From Heterocephalus glaber (Eukaryota; Chordata; Mammalia; Rodentia; Bathyergidae): DNA of 64,000 nucleotides. How positions within the stretch are numbered: position 1 is the stretch's first letter; every line of letters begins with the position of its first letter. The stretch lies in contig NW_004624864.1 in assembly GCF_000247695.1 (NCBI RefSeq), positions 5,331,939 to 5,395,938 on the forward strand, given 5' to 3'. The position numbers and the translations under genes were made by a program. The notes under the pieces are model-generated. The model saw only the letters and a list, made by a program, of their open reading frames with translations. It ran no database searches and was not told the DNA's origin. This document shows positions 58,583 through 64,000 of the stretch, one piece after another.

Positions 58583-61377
58583 TCTTTGTTCTTCACATTC
58601 TATATGTGCTGTGTTTCTCATGTAAGAGAAGTCATGCTTTAAAGATATTTGTCCAAGCCAACAGATACTCAGCTCTGTGAGGAGATTGGGGAGCCACAGA
58701 ACCACTAGGTTGGTACATGAGAGAGCTAGAAATCCAGTGAAACTCAGGTATATGGTATTTAAAAAGAGGAGTAACAGAAGTACTTCACAGGCAAATAATA
58801 AATAGTTACTCAGCATGTAGGAGAATTTGCCTTTGCTGATAAGAGAGAAACCTTCCCATATTACAAAAGCCAAGTCTGCTATGAGAGATCCAGCCTGAGG
58901 AGGAGACCTGAGTTAAGTAGGAAGGTAGTGATGTTTCCCAGAATTTCCATGTGCATTGAGACAGCCTTGGGTCTGGTACCATCTTGGAAGTCCCCTCTTC
59001 CTCTTCTTAAGAAGAACAACCAAGAGAAGAAATTGGACAACTTCCTTATCTGGAATAACTTTCTCTATTTTGGGATGTGGAATGGGAGACCAGACACAAC
59101 AATATTTTCTGTTCTGCAGGATGCAACAGCCGCTTCACTTCTGACAAACAGTGAGACCCTCTCCCACCTGTACAGAGGCTGAGAAGTTGACACAGAAAAA
59201 CTCAATGGGAGTTCCATGTTGCTCCTTCTATTAGGCCCTGTCCCATAGGAAATTCTGCAGGAAATACTGGTCACCAGTGCAGATTCACCCACAAGGATGC
59301 AGAATCACCATGTGTGATTTTGTAAGCATTATGCTATTGTGTGTGCACCTACAGGGTCTTACCTTATTTTGTTAGGTTCTCTCCTGCCAGGGTTGTTTCA
59401 CAGGCTTTCTAACATTCTAGCCCACAGGCATCTGCTAATTCTTTAACTGGATAAACTGTCCCCTACTTCTCTCCTTTTTCATTTATACTTCCCTCCTCTC
59501 TCTTTATTCCTCCTTCACCCACACCTCTTGAGTATACACTGCCTCCCTCTTTTCTTCTTATATGTACACGTTCTCATTAATCCCTTTCCCCCAGCCCATC
59601 CCACCTACTTCCTCCCTCCTCGTTTCTCATCCAAAATTAGGAAAAACATTGGAGTTTTTCAAACAAATTATAAATTATACATTGTTGAATGATTTGTTCT
59701 CCAGGTATTGACATTACTGATGATTATTCTGTCTTCATAAAGAAGTGGTAAGAATTCAGCCTCACAGAAAAGTTCGGTAACAGGAAGGAACCCTAACTCT
59801 CAATTAACCCTTAATAAAATATTTCAGCTGTACTGTTATGTTTAACTTTCTTGTTATTCTTCTTAAGACAACATTTTACATGAGTATATATACCAAAGAA
59901 AATATTCATTTCCACTATTCAGCACCAATTTCATGGTAGCATCCAAGCTGGTTACATCTCTCTACCTACTTTTCCTTTATAAAATAAAAGTCAAGTAAAC
60001 TAAAATGATAAAATCTATTACACGAACATAGCCTGTAGCTGAATTCAGCCAGATGGACCTACCAGAATATAGATTCTACCCCATTCCTGTGAGGCCTGAG
60101 GATGCCTATTTATCCTCTTAGTTCTTCCAGTGAAGACTGGAGTCCTGTCCAATGCATGAGTCATGATGGGGCTACTTAGTAATAGGCTAACATACCAGAT
60201 CCTGGCAGAGTATGAGTCAAAAAATTAGGATAAAACACTCAATGCACTGTAGTATACAGTAATTATGCAAACTTAAAAGTACACATCCAAATTAGTTTTT
60301 TCTCCCAAAAGATAAAGGACTGGAGGAAATTACTATTACATTAAAAAGTGTAAGAGCTGTTGAATTGCTTGATTTTTTCTTTGTATTGTAATGTTTTCTA
60401 CTCTTTTCTAATGAATAAGCATTATGTGTGTGTCCAAGTTATTCATTTAAGTATAAAATGTTTCCAGGTAAAAAAATTTTATTGTTCCATCCTTCATAGT
60501 ATCAATTGTAAAAAAAATTTGACTCGGGTAATTTCTTCTCTAACTTCCTAGTCAAAAAAATCCTGATTAATCACACAAATGTAAACATTATTCCTGGCAA
60601 GTTTATATAACTATGTGTCAATTTAAAAAGTAAATAAATGAAGTTCAGCAGAAACGTGAAGCATCACATGAGAAGATGTAGTATTTATGTTCTAAATGTG
60701 AGACTTATAAGGGAAAAGACAAAATCTTGTGCTCATTAAAACCTTGAAATTTTCTCCTTGGAATCAGGCCAAGAAATCGTCTGGATATTTCTTCCTGGGG
60801 ATGAGCAAAGGCTGCAGTGTTCTGAATGCGTAGTATATGAGGCCAACTGGGAGGAGAGGCACATACTAGTCTGTTTCCATTCACAGGTCTCCCTCTGACT
60901 CTTTTCAGAGGAAACTTCAGGTGACCTTTCCATCTGATCAAGAGTTGAACAAAATTTCTAGGGTGATACAGTTTTCCTCAGAATAAAAAAAAATGAATTC
61001 AGAAAAACATAAAGACAAATTACCCAGAGAAAAACAAACAAATTACAATAATGTCCAGCTCCCTATATGGTTTCATGTATTATTTCTGAAAATATTCTGT
61101 GCTTGACAAATTTCTAAAGAGACCACATTGGAAGACAGTTTGTTCAGCAAATTTTGTGCACAGTAAGTATCATTCTGAGAAATATGGGATTGTACTATAT
61201 AAAATATAGGGGGTTTTATAAAAAAATGTAGATATATATCATTTGTATGTCACCATAAATAATGCTAAGATTTGTAGAAAAAGCAATATAAAGTTTGTGA
61301 AATCAAAGTATAGAAGTAAAGTACATAATCTGAGAAAATTGAGTTTGTATGGGCAAATTAAAGAACACATTGTCACC
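58583..61377. other. Distal 5' flank of OR-5 with spacer segment S copy 5
   Basis: Collinear with 15.2-18.56 kb. The S segment at about 59000-59300 is shortened: 'cagtgagaccctctcccacctg' joins text that lies about 640 bp apart at 15690-16330. No gene. Confidence 0.65.
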
Positions 61378-61740
61378 AGAGCTGAAGGTCCATACTGCTT
61401 CTGAGTGACACAACAACATTAGAAAAAAGTTATTTTGGTGGAAAGAAAGGGATTTATTTACTTCACAGGAGAGACAGGAGTCTCTGCTCCCCACAAATCT
61501 CTGTATCCTTGTTTGAATTTCTGCCAGGGCTTGTATGTCCAGGTGAATCCAAGCTCCCTCCCTCCCTTTTCCAAGTTACAGCAAACTTGACCTCCTGGGG
61601 TGGTATCTGAATGTTCTTCTCAGGCAGTCATGATATTTCTGAGACTGAGCAGTAATTCTCTGTGCAGTCATTTGAGTGGGGACAGGAAGAGCATTACTGC
61701 TCCCAGACAGGGGAAGCTGGAGAAGACTAGTTTTAAAAAT
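61378..61740 (+). promoter_or_regulatory. Conserved block upstream of OR-5 (candidate promoter/5' exon)
   Basis: Best-preserved copy of the upstream block, about 1.0 kb before the ATG and nearly identical in layout to 18560-18915 ('gagacaggagtctctgctcc', 'gacctcctggggtggtatct', 'gagactgagcagtaattctc'). Confidence 0.4.
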
Positions 61741-62379
61741 CCAAAACTTTTAAAGATTGATTTTTCTGTTTGAGTTGCTTTATCTTCTGGAATTAAATAT
61801 TATTGTGATTCACCTGATTCCCCAGACATAAATTACTTAATTAGTATAAAAACTCATTGGGAACAAAAGGACAATAAATAAGACACTGAAAATGTTCTTT
61901 AGCATAGTCAATTACGTTTCCTCATTCAGGATTGTTAAAAAAGTTCTGATCAGCAACAGAGTATTTTAAGTCTGTTATCAGAAGTCAAAATATCCAGACA
62001 GAATCAGTGGCAATATGTAACTGGGTTTTTTTACATATGAAATTACTGTTCCCTTAATTGAGGGTAAAGTATGTGGATAAGAGTCTTTAAAGTATAATAT
62101 TTTCCTGAGTATTGAATGTGTTAATAACGGAAATAATTTAGAATAACATTGGTTTCATGCTACAAACAGGATGTAACCCTTTAATGTATCAGAAACAAAT
62201 GGCATGTTATAACCATAACCATACATGGTGTTTGTATTTTGTCACTCCTCTTCACAAAGGTTTTCATTAATTTCTAGGAAGGCTATAAAAATACTGAGCA
62301 ATTCACATAAATAAAATACTTTTGCAGACAGGGCAATTATTAAAATTTATTATTCAACAGAGAAGTGCACCAGGACACC

Positions 62380-63327
62380 ATGGGTAGATGGAACTCCACC
62401 AGTGTGTCTGGCTTCATCCTCATGGGGCTGACAGACTCTGCAGAGACACAGCTGGTCCTCTCCATGCTCTTTCTCCTGATTTACCTGATCACGGTTCTGG
62501 GGAACTTGGGGATGATACTGATCATCCGCCTGGATCCCCAGCTTCACACCCCCATGTACTTTTTTCTCGCTCACCTGTCATTTCTTGACCTCTGCTACTC
62601 AAGTGTCATCACCCCTAAAACCCTACAGAACTTACTGACTTCAACCAAGAGCATCTCCTTCCTGGGCTGCTTCACCCAGATGTACTTTTTTATAGTTTTT
62701 ATAGCTGCAGAATGTTTCCTTCTCTCCTCCATGGCCTATGATCGCTATGTAGCTATCTGCAGCCCCCTACATTATCCAGTCATTATGTCCACAGGACTGT
62801 GCAATGCCCTGCTCACTGGCTCCTATGTTGCTGCCTTTGTATATTGCACTGTGATTACGGTTTCCATGAGCCAACTGCACTTCTGCAAGTCTAATGTCAT
62901 CCAGCACTTTTTCTGTGACACATCTCCAATTTTAGCCCTGTCCTGCAGTGACACGTCTGGGGTTGAAATCATTATATTCATTTGTGCTGGATCTAATATA
63001 GGGCTGTCCCTCATCACCATATCTGGATCCTATGTTTCCATCCTCTCCACTATCCTGAAAATTAATTCCACTGCTGGAAAGAAGAAAGCCTTCTCCACAT
63101 GTGCTTCGCATCTCCTGGGAGTCACCATCTTCTACAGCACTACAATCTTTACTTACCTAAAACCAAAGACGTCCTACTCCTTGGGAAGGGATCATTTGGC
63201 TTCTGTATTTTACACAGTTGTGATCCCCATGCTGAACCCTCTCATTTACAGTCTCAGAAACAAAGAAGTGAAGAAAGCTGCCCTGAGAGTCCTGCAGAAG
63301 AGAGTGTGTTTGAGACAATTAAAATAA
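62380..63327 (+). CDS. Olfactory receptor OR-5 (OR8H-like), intact
   Basis: 315-residue seven-transmembrane odorant receptor. The ATG lies in 'gacaccATGg'; as in its paralogs, an in-frame GTG 15 bases upstream is not taken as the start. NST at 5-7, GN at 41-42, PMYFFL at 58-63, Cys97, [10 protein letters not shown] at 118-127, loop-2 cysteines, SY in TM5, [10 protein letters not shown] and PMLNPLIY are all present. Compared with OR-2 it shares the group-B loop-2 text ('CTVITVSMS') but differs in TM3-TM4 ('FIVFIAAEC', '[20 protein letters not shown]'), including Arg-to-Gly after MST in the second intracellular loop. The C-terminus ends a few residues beyond that of OR-2. Upstream and downstream flanks are collinear with those of OR-2, so the two are duplicates. 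Ligand unknown. Confidence 0.96.
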   Translation: MGRWNSTSVSGFILMGLTDSAETQLVLSMLFLLIYLITVLGNLGMILIIRLDPQLHTPMYFFLAHLSFLDLCYSSVITPKTLQNLLTSTKSISFLGCFTQMYFFIVFIAAECFLLSSMAYDRYVAICSPLHYPVIMSTGLCNALLTGSYVAAFVYCTVITVSMSQLHFCKSNVIQHFFCDTSPILALSCSDTSGVEIIIFICAGSNIGLSLITISGSYVSILSTILKINSTAGKKKAFSTCASHLLGVTIFYSTTIFTYLKPKTSYSLGRDHLASVFYTVVIPMLNPLIYSLRNKEVKKAALRVLQKRVCLRQLK

Positions 63328-64000
63328 CAGTGATGCTAGGCATTTACTCTTTTACCCTTGTCCTTTTTCTTCTAAGAAATTCTTTGATCTCAATCAAAAA
63401 AAATTAAATCTTCTTTTTATCTTTCCACCTGCTCTTTACTTAACAAACAAAATTTTGGATATTTTGAGAGACAGGTACCTACAAATTCATATTATATTTG
63501 GAATCATCAATTAAATGTTAAATCAAAGGGGTAAAAAATGTGTGCTACTAAAGAAAACTTTTATGCCAAAAGTAAAATTTTTGTAATTTTATAAACTATA
63601 TCAACATAATATTTCTGCAAACCTCAATTTTAAAATAATTTTACAATGAAAAAGCACTTCATTTTACATATTTTATAGTGATTTTCAACAGCAATGTCTG
63701 GGACAATTGCATTCAAGTCAAGATTACTGCTTTTAAATTTACATCTGGTGCTTCTCTAGCATTTGACAACACTAATTCACTGAAATAATAAGGTTCTATA
63801 TGCCCGCCTGCACGATACATAGTAATTCCATGTCTCTCTCATCATTAGATGGTCATAAGACTTTTAGGACAATAAAATAACTGCCAGACATTATCAGCAG
63901 AAGGCTTGGAATCCTATAATATTTTGACATTATAAACACTGCATATTTCTGAATAGTCTTCCATTATGTTTTACAAATCTCTTTTATTCAATTTAATTTA
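63328..64000. other. 3' flank of OR-5, no gene
   Basis: Collinear with 20.5-21.26 kb after OR-2 but without the ID-like SINE, giving its empty site near 63721-63740. No gene seen. Confidence 0.75.

Noticed and set aside
1..64000. Bacterial-type systems (CRISPR arrays, operons, phage)
   Set aside because: Regular direct repeats with spacers are absent. The repeats present are microsatellites, SINEs, L1s and LTRs of a mammalian genome.

Overview
This window is mammalian nuclear DNA. It is AT-rich, its only intact genes are single-exon olfactory receptors (ORs), and the rest is LINE-1, SINE and endogenous-retrovirus (ERV) debris. The recurring tRNA-Ala/ID-like SINE (box-A-like core 'ggatttagctcagtggtt', ending 'ccccggtacc' plus poly-A) and B1-like 7SL SINEs point to a rodent. 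The ID-like consensus does not look like the mouse or rat form, so a non-murid rodent is my guess; the species cannot be fixed from sequence alone.

Layout. There are five OR units, all on the + strand: OR-1 (pseudogene, 1494-2362), OR-2 (intact, 19564-20502), OR-3 (pseudogene, 33237-34143), OR-4 (intact, 45618-46577) and OR-5 (intact, 62380-63327). All resemble the OR8H subfamily of class II ORs. OR-1, OR-3 and OR-4 form one sequence group (A); OR-2 and OR-5 form another (B). The flanks are also paralogous: about 13.2-22.3 kb matches 50.6-64 kb, about 30.3-38.2 kb matches 41.2-49.7 kb, and 1-4.5 kb matches parts of both. The array therefore grew by tandem segmental duplication, including a likely A-B dimer duplication ([OR-1, OR-2] and [OR-4, OR-5]).

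Mobile elements. Two long minus-strand ERVs sit in equivalent inter-unit spacers. The first (5300-13236) has a tRNA-Gly-type primer binding site and a degenerate interior carrying a nested LTR and an inverted L1. The second (52354-58425) has a tRNA-Thr-type primer binding site and decayed gammaretrovirus-like gag-pro-pol, with env nearly absent. There are candidate solo LTRs at about 22.69-23.50 and 51.29-51.78 kb, L1 pieces at 8.1-9.3, 14.8-15.2, 24.1-27.7, 27.8-28.0, 29.3-30.05 and 49.85-50.15 kb, and at least thirteen ID-like SINEs. Several SINEs have readable target-site duplications and empty sites in a paralogous unit, so events can be ordered relative to the duplications.

Function. The three intact genes encode seven-transmembrane odorant receptors of the olfactory neuron ciliary membrane. 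A GC-richer block conserved about 0.9-1 kb upstream of four of the five ORs is the best candidate for a promoter or noncoding 5' exon. I found no rRNA, functional tRNA, CRISPR or other gene. The most distinctive structures are a scrap of L1 ORF2 sealing the deletion that beheaded OR-3, a degenerate interstitial telomere-like repeat at 31.8 kb absent from its paralog, and two inverted (twin-primed) L1 insertions.
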